Below, piece after piece: positions 1 to 7,188 of a DNA stretch of 64,000 nt; the first letter of the stretch is position 1; the number at the start of each line of letters is the position of its first letter. This DNA comes from an uncultured Saprospiraceae bacterium (GTDB taxonomy: Bacteria; Bacteroidota; Bacteroidia; Chitinophagales; Saprospiraceae). The position numbers were made by a program, and so were the translations under genes. The stretch spans positions 1 to 64,000 of the forward strand of contig CAJQRD010000002.1 of NCBI GenBank assembly GCA_905480605.1, read 5' to 3'. The notes beneath the pieces were generated by a model, which was not told where the DNA came from, did not search any database, and saw nothing but the letters and a program-made list of their open reading frames with translations.

Positions 1-624
1 GTCCTGGAACATCTAGGATATACTTTCACGAATGATGTAGATCAATTAAAAAGGCAGTTGGACAAAAACAACATTTGCTTTATGCATGCACCACTATTCC
101 ATCCTGCCATGAAATTTGTAGCACCTATTCGACGAGCGTTAGGCGTTAAAACATTCTTCAATATGTTGGGACCTTTAGTCAATCCCGCTAAACCAACCCA
201 TCAAGCTGTGGGCGTATTTAATTTGGAATTAACAAGACTCTACAATTACTTGTTGAAAGAATCAGGAACTCAATATTCAATAGTTTATGCCTTGGATGGA
301 TACGACGAAGTTTCATTGACAAGTCAGTCTTTGGCCATTGATTCATCAGGAGAAAAGATTTTAAACGCTGAGGATTTTGGGGTTGACAAATTACAACCTA
401 ACGAAATATATGGTGGCAAAAGCATTAAAGAAGCTGCAGATATTCTGGTTAGTGTGCTTGATAATAAATCTACCAAAGCACAGAAAAATGTAGTATTAGC
501 AAACTCTGCATTGGCTATCAAGTGTTTTGAAAAAGATAAGTCTTTGTTGGATTGTGTTGAGATTGCGAGGGAGAGTATTGAGTCTAGGAGTGCATTTGAT
601 GTTTTAGGCAGAGTAGTAAAGTAG
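1..624 (+). CDS. trpD: Anthranilate phosphoribosyltransferase, C-terminal part
   Basis: Transfers phosphoribosyl from PRPP to anthranilate, the second step of tryptophan synthesis in the cytoplasm. The frame is open from base 1 (it begins VLEHLGY), so the true start lies upstream of the window; a TTG at 58 is not the start. Family-typical segments are visible: HAPLFHPAMKFVAPIRR, then the LGPLVNPAKP block and the QAVGVF strand. About 207 residues of the usual ~330 are present. The N-terminal GTGGD PRPP loop is off the window. It is the first visible gene of a trpDCFBA run, with trpC 166 bp downstream across a repeat-filled gap. Identification is firm. Confidence 0.95.
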   Translation, partial: VLEHLGYTFTNDVDQLKRQLDKNNICFMHAPLFHPAMKFVAPIRRALGVKTFFNMLGPLVNPAKPTHQAVGVFNLELTRLYNYLLKESGTQYSIVYALDGYDEVSLTSQSLAIDSSGEKILNAEDFGVDKLQPNEIYGGKSIKEAADILVSVLDNKSTKAQKNVVLANSALAIKCFEKDKSLLDCVEIARESIESRSAFDVLGRVVK

Positions 625-665
625 GACTTGATTAATGATTAATAAGTAATGGTTAATAATTATGA

Positions 666-701
<36 letters not shown>

Positions 702-772
702 GTTCTAATTATTACTTTATAATTAATATTGAATGATTGAGAAAATGTATAACTGAGCTAACAAAGTTCTAA

Positions 773-788
773 GCATTAGAGCATTAAA
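773..788. repeat. Two octamers GCATTAGA/GCATTAAA just before trpC
   Basis: Two head-to-tail octamers end 2 bp before the trpC ATG. They match the last units of the longer octamer array before trpF (1650-1713), including the shared GAGCATTAAAAAATGA junction. Confidence 0.75.
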
Positions 789-790
789 AA

Positions 791-1591
791 ATGAATATTT
801 TAGATAACATAGTATTGCAAAAAGAGATTGAAATTGAGAATGCCAAACAGCGATACTCAATCAAAGACTTGCAACTTACTGACTTATATAAACGTTCTTG
901 TATTTCTTTATCTGAATCATTGAGAGATGGACAATCGTTGGGAATTATCGCAGAATATAAAAGAAAATCACCCTCTAAAGGTCTTATCAATATTCATCAT
1001 AATACAGTTAAGGATGTTGCTATTGCATATCATAACGCTGGAGCTTCAGCTATGTCTATTCTGACTGACAAGATTTTCTTTGGAGCAGAGGAAGAAGATA
1101 TACTGATCGCACGGGCATACAGTCAACTACCAATATTGAGAAAGGAATTCATTATAGACGCTTACCAAGTTTATGAAGCCAAGGCAATGGGAGCTGATCT
1201 TATTTTATTAATTGGTGCCATATTATCAAAAAAAGAATCTAAGGAATTGAGTAAGGTGGCGCATGATCTAGGTATGGAGGTGTTATATGAGATTCATGAA
1301 GAAAAAGAAATTGAATTAATTCCTGACGATGTTGAAATGGTAGGTATAAATAATCGAGATCTTAAATATTTTAAAGTAGACTTTGAAAGATCGATGAGAA
1401 TGTTTGATCAACTGCCAAAAGATCAATTGAAGATTGCCGAAAGTGGTATTTCTGATTATAATACAGTCATAGATTTGAAAAGGAAAGGCTTTAATGGTTT
1501 TTTGATAGGTGAAACATTTATGAAAACGAAAACACCAGGGGTAACATGTGGTAAGTTTATACAAAAAGTGTTGGAGGAGGATTATTTATGA
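791..1591 (+). CDS. trpC: Indole-3-glycerol phosphate synthase
   Basis: Closes the ring of CdRP to indole-3-glycerol phosphate, the fourth step of tryptophan synthesis. It is a single-domain (beta/alpha)8 barrel of 266 residues, the normal size for an unfused TrpC. Visible signature parts are EYKRKSPSKG (about residues 55-64, with the substrate-binding Lys), the KEFIIDAYQ strand near 117, GINNRDL near 187, AESGIS near 216 and FLIGE near 238. The ATG at 791 is immediately preceded by an octamer repeat pair and no Shine-Dalgarno sequence is evident, as usual for Bacteroidota. It sits between trpD and trpF, so the pathway order is conserved. Confidence 0.97.
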   Translation: MNILDNIVLQKEIEIENAKQRYSIKDLQLTDLYKRSCISLSESLRDGQSLGIIAEYKRKSPSKGLINIHHNTVKDVAIAYHNAGASAMSILTDKIFFGAEEEDILIARAYSQLPILRKEFIIDAYQVYEAKAMGADLILLIGAILSKKESKELSKVAHDLGMEVLYEIHEEKEIELIPDDVEMVGINNRDLKYFKVDFERSMRMFDQLPKDQLKIAESGISDYNTVIDLKRKGFNGFLIGETFMKTKTPGVTCGKFIQKVLEEDYL

Positions 1592-1605
1592 GTTAAACAT
1601 TAAGG

Positions 1606-1632
1606 ATTATGGATTATGGATTATGGATTATG
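1606..1632. repeat. Tandem heptamer ATTATGG, nearly four copies
   Basis: Three perfect copies and one partial copy of ATTATGG follow the trpC stop. An octamer array follows in the same gap, so two repeat families share one intergenic region. Confidence 0.85.
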
Positions 1633-1649
1633 TGTAATAAATAATTAAG

Positions 1650-1713
1650 TCATTAGGTCATTAGATCATTAGATCATTAGATCAATAGAGCGCTAGAGCG
1701 TTAGAGCATTAAA
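1650..1713. repeat. Tandem octamer array (TCATTAGA to GCGTTAGA), eight units
   Basis: Eight consecutive 8-bp units: TCATTAGG, TCATTAGA three times, TCAATAGA, GCGCTAGA, GCGTTAGA, GCATTAAA. The array ends 7 bp before the trpF ATG. The final unit runs into an extra ATG (1716) that opens a two-codon mini-ORF overlapping the trpF start. Confidence 0.9.
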
Positions 1714-1720
1714 AAATGAT

Positions 1721-2323
1721 ATGAAAGTAAAAGTATGCGGTATAAAACACGAAGAAAATTTACTGGCGATTGCCACTTTAAAAGTTGATTGGATAGGATT
1801 AAATTTTTATTCAAAGAGTAAGCGATTTGTTGAAACAGAATTAAAATTTGCTGATATATCAATTCCTAAGGTTGGTGTTTTTGTGAATGCAACACTTGAG
1901 TATATTAGAGAAATGGTTGGACAATATGGTTTGAGTTATGTGCAGTTGCATGGAAAAGAGTCAGAACATTATTGTCAAGAAGCTCAATCAATTTGTCCAG
2001 TGATAAAAGTATTCTCAATTGATGAAAAATTTGACTTTCAGTTGACATCCCCTTTTGATTTTTGTGATTATTTTTTATTTGATACTAAATGTGAAGCGTA
2101 TGGTGGCAGTGGTTATAAATTTGATTGGAATAAGTTGACTAAATACGAGGGTGATATTCCATTCTTATTGGCCGGTGGAATTGGACCTGATGATTTGAAT
2201 GAAATCAAATCAATTTCACATGCACAACTAGTGGGAGTTGATATCAATTCAAAATTTGAAATTGAGCCAGGTTTAAAAAATGTAAAAATGGTCAGTAACT
2301 TTATTCAAGAATTAAAAAAATGA
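1721..2323 (+). CDS. trpF: Phosphoribosylanthranilate isomerase
   Basis: Amadori rearrangement of phosphoribosylanthranilate to CdRP, the third step of the pathway. At 200 residues it has the standard length. The catalytic Cys is in KVCGIK (Cys6) and the catalytic Asp in LFDTK (near 119). Phosphate-binding loops are seen in LLAGGIGPDDL (near 146) and in the C-terminal GVDINSKFE segment. The RF(V) element after LNFYSKS also fits the family. The start is the ATG at 1721. An in-frame-independent ATG five bases upstream (1716) is part of the repeat-derived sequence and ends after two codons. The stop is only 3 bp from the trpB ATG, implying co-translation. Confidence 0.96.
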   Translation: MKVKVCGIKHEENLLAIATLKVDWIGLNFYSKSKRFVETELKFADISIPKVGVFVNATLEYIREMVGQYGLSYVQLHGKESEHYCQEAQSICPVIKVFSIDEKFDFQLTSPFDFCDYFLFDTKCEAYGGSGYKFDWNKLTKYEGDIPFLLAGGIGPDDLNEIKSISHAQLVGVDINSKFEIEPGLKNVKMVSNFIQELKK

Positions 2324-2326
2324 CAC

Positions 2327-3524
2327 ATGAGTAGTCAAGCAAAATATAAAGTAGATGCAAAAGGTTTTTATGGTGATTTTGGAGGAGCGTTTATACCTGA
2401 AATGCTGCATGCCAATATAGCCAATCTACAAGAAAGATATTTAGACATTATTAATGATCCCAAGTTTAAAAAAGATTATGATGCTTTACTTAAGGACTAT
2501 GTAGGACGTCCTACCCCACTTTATTTTGCAGATAGACTTTCAAAAAAAATACAATACAAATATATATCTGAAACGAGAAGATTTGTGTCACACTGGTGCA
2601 CATAAAATCAACAACACCATTGGACAAATACTATTGGCTGAACGCCTTGGAAAAACAAGGATCATTGCCGAAACAGGTGCAGGTCAGCATGGCGTGGCCA
2701 CAGCAACTGTCTGTGCATTACGTGGCATTGAATGCATTGTGTATATGGGAGAAGTCGATATTAAAAGACAAGCACCTAATGTTGCCAGAATGAAAATGCT
2801 AGGTGCAGAGGTTAGACCAGCGAAAAGTGGCAGTCGTACGTTAAAAGATGCAACGAATGAAGCCATCAGAGATTGGATCGACAACCCCATTGATACACAT
2901 TATATTATAGGTTCTGTTGTTGGCCCACATCCTTATCCGGATATGGTAGCAAGGTTTCAAGCCATCATTAGTAAAGAAATAAGAATGCAATTGAAAGAGC
3001 AAACTGGTCAAGAGATACCTGATCACATCATCGCTTGCGTTGGAGGTGGCTCAAATGCAGCAGGTGCTTTATATCACTTTCTAAATGAAGACGACGTAAA
3101 CTTTATCTTGGTCGAAGCTGCTGGAAAAGGAATAGATACTGATCATTCAGCTGCGACAAGTGTCCTTGGGACTCATGGAGTTATTCATGGCAGCATGACA
3201 CTTTTAATGCAAGATGAAGATGGGCAAATAATTGAACCGTACTCAATTTCGGCCGGACTCGACTATCCAGGAATTGGACCTTTACACGCACATTTGATTA
3301 AAACGGGTCGTGCTGAAGTTCACAGCGCAACAGATGCAGAGGCATTGAAAGCAGCATTTGAACTGACAAGGACTGAAGGTATCATTCCCGCCTTAGAGAC
3401 TGCTCATGCATTTGCTATTTTGAATGAAAGAAAATTTGAGAATGACGATGTGGTTGTTATTAATCTATCTGGACGTGGGGATAAGGATTTGGCAACTTAT
3501 ATATCTCATTTGGATAGATATTGA
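2327..3524 (+). CDS. trpB: Tryptophan synthase beta chain, interrupted by a frameshift
   Basis: Condenses indole with serine to tryptophan using PLP, in complex with TrpA. The N-terminal frame begins [20 protein letters not shown] and runs to 2605. The rest of the protein is in the +2 frame and runs to 3524. The break is at an A8 run (2542-2549): removing one A restores [14 protein letters not shown], exactly the family sequence. The PLP lysine is in HTGAHKINN, the phosphate-binding loop is GGGSNAAG, and the C-terminal [10 protein letters not shown] is present. Apart from this indel the gene looks intact and under selection, so it is either a read or assembly error, transcriptional slippage, or a very recent mutation. 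trpA follows after 176 bp of repeats. Confidence 0.93.
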
Positions 3525-3549
3525 GATTAAGAAAAGATATGACACCTTT

Positions 3550-3674
3550 CCACTGATAGGGTGAGAGTTATAGAACAGGTTCAAGACAATACCGGCAGTT
3601 CCGAAATAGGTCGCAGACCACTCCACTGGTAGAGTAAGAGTACTGGAATAGGACGCAGATCTTTCAACTGGTAG
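3550..3674. repeat. Imperfect direct repeats between trpB and trpA
   Basis: Three copies of a CCACTGGTAG-like core start at 3550, 3623 and 3665. The last two are 42 bp apart and each follows CGCAGAYC. Linking segments such as GAACAGG/GAATAGG also repeat. A further diverged copy (CGCAGAT...ACTGGTA) is at about 63369-63393, before the MutS-like gene. The sequence does not form an obvious long hairpin. Confidence 0.7.
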
Positions 3675-3700
3675 GCAGTATTAATTAATTAAAAAAGGCA

Positions 3701-4477
3701 ATGACAAATAATAAGATAAATAGAGTTTTTGAAGATAAAAATCATAAGGTACTCAATATCTATTTTACAGCGGGGTACCCTAATTTAAATGACACAGGGA
3801 CAATCATTAAAAAACTTGCAAGCGCAAAAGTTGATATCATTGAACTTGGAATCCCCTACTCTGACCCACTGGCTGATGGATTGACAATTCAAGAAAGCAG
3901 TCAAAAAGCATTGTCTAATGGAATAAGCTTAAGTATGGTATTTGATCAAGTTGAAGAGATTAAGAATGATCATAAGACGGCTATTGTAATGATGGGTTAT
4001 TACAACCAGTTTCTACAATACGGCATTGACAAATTAATTAAAAGAATTGGAGATTCGGGTGTAGATGGCTTAATTATTCCAGATCTTCCCATGGACCATT
4101 ACCAGACACATTACAACTCTAAATTCGAAGAAGCTGGCATTGCCATCTCCTTTTTGATTACACCTGAGACATCTGATGAACGTATTAAGGAAGCAGACAG
4201 ACTGACTTCTGGTTTTTTGTATGTAGTAGCGCAATCTAGTATTACAGGTGGAGTTAAAGATGTGTCAGATCAACAAAAAAAATACTTTGAACGCATCCAA
4301 AATATGAGTTTGAAAAGTCCGAAATTGATTGGTTTTGGCATTCACAATAAAGAGACATTTGATAATGCTTGTCAATATGCAGAGGGCGCTATAATTGGCA
4401 GTGCCTTTATTAGAAATCTAAAAGAGCATGGAACTGATAGGGTGAATGATTTTGTTGATAAGATTGTAAACTGCTAA
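3701..4477 (+). CDS. trpA: Tryptophan synthase alpha chain
   Basis: Cleaves indole-3-glycerol phosphate to indole and glyceraldehyde-3-phosphate and channels indole to TrpB. It has 258 residues and the expected TIM barrel. The catalytic pair is visible as Glu48 in DIIELGIPYSDP and Asp59 in PLADG, matching Glu49/Asp60 of the enteric enzyme. The VGFGIH-equivalent is IGFGIHNKE and the phosphate site is EGAIIGSAFIR near the C-terminus. It is the last gene of the visible trp run. arfB begins 52 bp later and is probably read through, because no terminator is seen between them. Confidence 0.97.
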   Translation: MTNNKINRVFEDKNHKVLNIYFTAGYPNLNDTGTIIKKLASAKVDIIELGIPYSDPLADGLTIQESSQKALSNGISLSMVFDQVEEIKNDHKTAIVMMGYYNQFLQYGIDKLIKRIGDSGVDGLIIPDLPMDHYQTHYNSKFEEAGIAISFLITPETSDERIKEADRLTSGFLYVVAQSSITGGVKDVSDQQKKYFERIQNMSLKSPKLIGFGIHNKETFDNACQYAEGAIIGSAFIRNLKEHGTDRVNDFVDKIVNC

Positions 4478-4529
4478 GAACAATTACCTGATCTTTGGCG
4501 TTTTGCATTTTTGTATTATTAAATTTGAA

Positions 4530-4949
4530 ATGAACTCAACACAAAATCTTCTTACTCAAGCTGAAAAAGAGCTGATATTCACAACTTCAAGATCTGGAGG
4601 AAGTGGTGGTCAACACGTTAACAAAGTTGAAACGAAAGTTACTTTGAAATGGCAGGTTGAAAATTCAGCATATTTAGATGAAGTTCAAGTCAAGTTAATT
4701 CTAGAAAAACTTTCTAACTCGATAAACAAAGATGGCTTTCTTGTTTTGTACCATCAAACAGAAAGATCACAAATACTCAATAAATCTCATGTCATCGACA
4801 AGTGGAAAGAACTTATTACAGATGCATTAAAAGTGCCTAAAGTAAGAAAACCAACTAGGGTTCCTAAAGCTGTCAAGGCAAAAATAAAAAGAGATAAAAA
4901 GAAACGCAGTGAAGTTAAGAAAATGCGAGGAAAAATTAATCTTGAATAA
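4530..4949 (+). CDS. arfB: Ribosome-rescue peptidyl-tRNA hydrolase (ArfB/YaeJ family)
   Basis: Hydrolyses peptidyl-tRNA on stalled ribosomes. It carries the release-factor GGQ motif near its N-terminus (SGGSGGQHVNK, GGQ at about 26-28). It is a single-domain protein with no codon-recognition domain and has the typical lysine/arginine-rich C-terminal tail (KRDKKKRSEVKKMRGK) that enters the mRNA channel. The ATG at 4530 is chosen (139 residues). An in-frame TTG at 4503 would add nine hydrophobic residues with no family counterpart. Small size and tail separate it from RF1/RF2, which is also present in this window (prfB). Confidence 0.93.
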   Translation: MNSTQNLLTQAEKELIFTTSRSGGSGGQHVNKVETKVTLKWQVENSAYLDEVQVKLILEKLSNSINKDGFLVLYHQTERSQILNKSHVIDKWKELITDALKVPKVRKPTRVPKAVKAKIKRDKKKRSEVKKMRGKINLE

Positions 4950-4975
4950 GCATTAGGAATATTGCATTATCTTCG
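4942..4975 (+). promoter_or_regulatory. Candidate Bacteroidota promoter before the serine hydrolase
   Basis: TATCTTCG at 4968-4975 fits the Bacteroidota -7 box (TAnnTTYG). A TTG at 4942-4944 lies 23 bp upstream as a possible -33 box. Transcription would begin at about the ATG at 4980, giving a leaderless or nearly leaderless message. This is a sequence match only. Confidence 0.35.
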
Positions 4976-4979
4976 CTTC

Positions 4980-6314
4980 ATGAAAAAAATCCTCTCGTTT
5001 CTGCTATTGTTTTCTGTCGGAATATTAGCAGGTGGTTATTATTCTCAAAAAGATAAATTACCAATTCTTACTGGATATGCAGCTAAGAAAGCTTGCTCGT
5101 GTCGTTTTATTGGAAATAGAGATTTAGAGTCTATAATGAATTATGACCTTGCCAATGCTCCATTAAATCTTGCCACAGTAAATATTTATGAAGAAGAACA
5201 AACAGTTGAAGCCAGTGTATTTGGATTGGGAACTTCTAAAGCCATTTATACGAAAAAACTGGGCTGCCAATTGGTACATTCAAAACAGAATTTTGAATTA
5301 AGCTCAAAGAAAAAAACTAACAATAATAATGATGAAGGTATATCAACTGGATTCACGATAACTGAAAGCAAGAATAAATTTTCTGATGAAACTTTTAAAC
5401 CAATTGTTAACCTCGCATTTGACAAGGAAGGAGAATGGTTGAAACAAACAAGAGCTTTGGTTATCATTCAAAATGATTCATTGATAGCAGAACATTATGC
5501 ATCAGGTTTTGACAAAGACTCAAAATTACTTGGATGGTCGATGACAAAAAGCTTATGTAATGCGCTTGTAGGTATATTGGTTAAACAAGGAAAACTGCAC
5601 CTCAATAAAACTGCACTTTTTGAAGAATGGTTAGATGATAAAAGAAGAAACATCAGCTTGACCAATCTCTTACAAATGACTCCTGGATTAGAGTGGGATG
5701 AAAATTATAAAAAAATATCTCCTGCTACCCAAATGTTATTCGAGCAGGACAATATGGGGGATTATGCTGCAAGTTACAAATCAGAATTTGAGTCTGGAAG
5801 TCACTGGGAATACTCAAGTGGAACTACAAATATTATTGGCAAGCTCATTCGGGATCAGTTTGATTCACATGAAGATTATTTAGATTTTCCTTATGTATCA
5901 TTACTTGATAAATTGGGAATTAACTCATTTGTTATGGAGACAGATGCATCTGGGCATTACGTTTTATCATCATATTGCTATGGTACACCCAGAGACTGGG
6001 CCAAGCTTGGTTTATTGTATTTGAATGATGGCATTGTGAATGGTGATACAATTCTGACAAAAGAATGGATTGATTTCTCAACCACACCAACTGACGCCTC
6101 TCCTGAAGGTAAATATGGTGCACAGATTTGGTTAAATACCAACCACAATACTTTAAAAGATTTGCCTTCAGACCTCTACAGTTTCAATGGATTTGAAGGG
6201 CAGTATGTTTATATGATCCCAGAAAAGAATGCAGTGATTGTACGTATGGGGCTGTCGAAAGGACCGCATTTTGATCTCAATGCAATGATGAAGATGATTT
6301 ATGATGCTTTGTAA
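4980..6314 (+). CDS. Beta-lactamase-family serine hydrolase, exported
   Basis: A penicillin-binding-protein-like/class C beta-lactamase-fold hydrolase; the substrate cannot be told from sequence. The N-terminus (MKKILSFLLLFSVGILAGGYY) is a signal peptide or anchor. The catalytic SxxK is SMTK (Ser187, Lys190) in WSMTKSLCNALVGIL, and the second motif is YSS (about 278-280) in WEYSSGTTN. The family's C-terminal part with EGQYVYMIPEKN is present. The ATG at 4980 is preferred over the TTG at 4962 because the signal peptide starts there. Members are usually esterases or D-aminopeptidases, not resistance enzymes. It lies 30 bp after arfB. Confidence 0.85.
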   Translation: MKKILSFLLLFSVGILAGGYYSQKDKLPILTGYAAKKACSCRFIGNRDLESIMNYDLANAPLNLATVNIYEEEQTVEASVFGLGTSKAIYTKKLGCQLVHSKQNFELSSKKKTNNNNDEGISTGFTITESKNKFSDETFKPIVNLAFDKEGEWLKQTRALVIIQNDSLIAEHYASGFDKDSKLLGWSMTKSLCNALVGILVKQGKLHLNKTALFEEWLDDKRRNISLTNLLQMTPGLEWDENYKKISPATQMLFEQDNMGDYAASYKSEFESGSHWEYSSGTTNIIGKLIRDQFDSHEDYLDFPYVSLLDKLGINSFVMETDASGHYVLSSYCYGTPRDWAKLGLLYLNDGIVNGDTILTKEWIDFSTTPTDASPEGKYGAQIWLNTNHNTLKDLPSDLYSFNGFEGQYVYMIPEKNAVIVRMGLSKGPHFDLNAMMKMIYDAL

Positions 6315-6322
6315 TCTTTAAA

Positions 6323-6370
6323 ATTATGGGTTATGGCTTATGGGTCATGGATTATGGATTATGGATTATA
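6323..6370. repeat. Degenerate ATTATGG heptamer array
   Basis: Six heptamers in a row: ATTATGG, GTTATGG, CTTATGG, GTCATGG, ATTATGG, ATTATGG, then a partial copy. The period is the same as at 666 and 1606 but with drifted first bases. Confidence 0.85.
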
Positions 6371-6458
6371 ATATAAATGTTAAAAATATTATTAACCTTC
6401 GAAGCAAAGTTTTGCTCTTAAATTTCATATAAATAAGTATCAAAGATAACTTAATGAA

Positions 6459-6752
6459 ATGCTTACTTTCGTAAAAGACATAAAAATTAACAACCCAATA
6501 CTTAGCAGCTCCGCTTCTGATATAATACTTAACAATGTTTACTTACAAAAGATTTACAATAGTATAATACTGAAGCATGTCCTACTTATCACTGCCTTTT
6601 CCGTAAGCTGGTTAATAACAGATACTTTTGGTAACATTCAAAAAAACGGTGTCGATCAAATCGAAAATCTAGAAATAGATCTATCAATCCTACCCAAGGG
6701 CAATTATTCAATCAGGTTAATGGGTGAGGTACATGACTTTGAAATGTCCTAA
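6459..6752 (+). pseudogene. Small ORF resembling a detached T9SS type A sorting domain
   Basis: A 97-residue ORF whose C-terminal half (LITDTFGNIQKNG, then LEIDLSILPKGNYSIRL) follows the pattern of T9SS type A C-terminal domains: a short strand, D-x-x-G-K/N, then I-D-L-S-x-L-x-x-G-x-Y-x-I-R-L. The N-terminal half (NNPILSSSASDIILNN) looks like a worn form of the usual YPNPASD start. There is no signal peptide and no cargo domain, so it cannot be exported as it stands. The best reading is the 3' remnant of a decayed secreted-protein gene. A genuine small protein cannot be excluded. No RBS or promoter is evident. Confidence 0.4.
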
Positions 6753-7188
6753 AATTCATTAGGAGACTTCATATTTAAATTTGCAAAAAATCAGATCAAA
6801 TTACATATGTAATTTTTTTCAATTTGATAAAATACTGAGTGCTTTGATCAATCATCAAAATGAAGTTAACTCTTACAATAACCTGCATCACAATATCCTA
6901 ACTCTTGCGAAACCTACTAAAAACAGTTCTACAATTCAAGAAATAATTTAGAGTATACAAGAGTAATTTAGCCCAATTTAAGAATGCAAACGCCTCAATT
7001 CTTTTAAATAAATCTATCAAAAGCAAAAATTAAAAAATGTAAAAACCGTTTGTCATTTTGCTATTCATATTTTACTTAAAATTACCAAAACATAATACAC
7101 CCCATTCGGGGGATTAATTTTACAATTATAAATACTATATTTACTAAGTTCAAATACGCTTTTATTCATTTATTAAACCCCTTTAAAA
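6753..7188. other. Gene-free AT-rich stretch before the TonB receptor
   Basis: About 436 bp without a supportable ORF. The only structure seen is a small hairpin at 7100-7111 (CCCC, ATTC loop, GGGG) about 80 bp before the receptor ATG. It could be part of a 5' leader. No clear -33/-7 pair was found. Confidence 0.4.

Noticed and set aside
1650-1713. Octamer array as a possible CRISPR
   Set aside because: Units are contiguous 8-mers with no spacers, unlike CRISPR repeats of 23-47 bp with spacers.
3575-3590. GGTTCAAGAC as a tRNA T-loop
   Set aside because: No acceptor, D or anticodon stems can be formed around it; it is part of the repeat unit.
4503-4529. Upstream TTG start for arfB
   Set aside because: Adds residues absent from the family; the ATG at 4530 gives the normal N-terminus before the GGQ loop.
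4980-6314. Serine hydrolase as an antibiotic-resistance beta-lactamase
   Set aside because: It has SxxK and YSS but belongs to the broad serine-hydrolase group; the KTG-type box of true class C enzymes was not clear.
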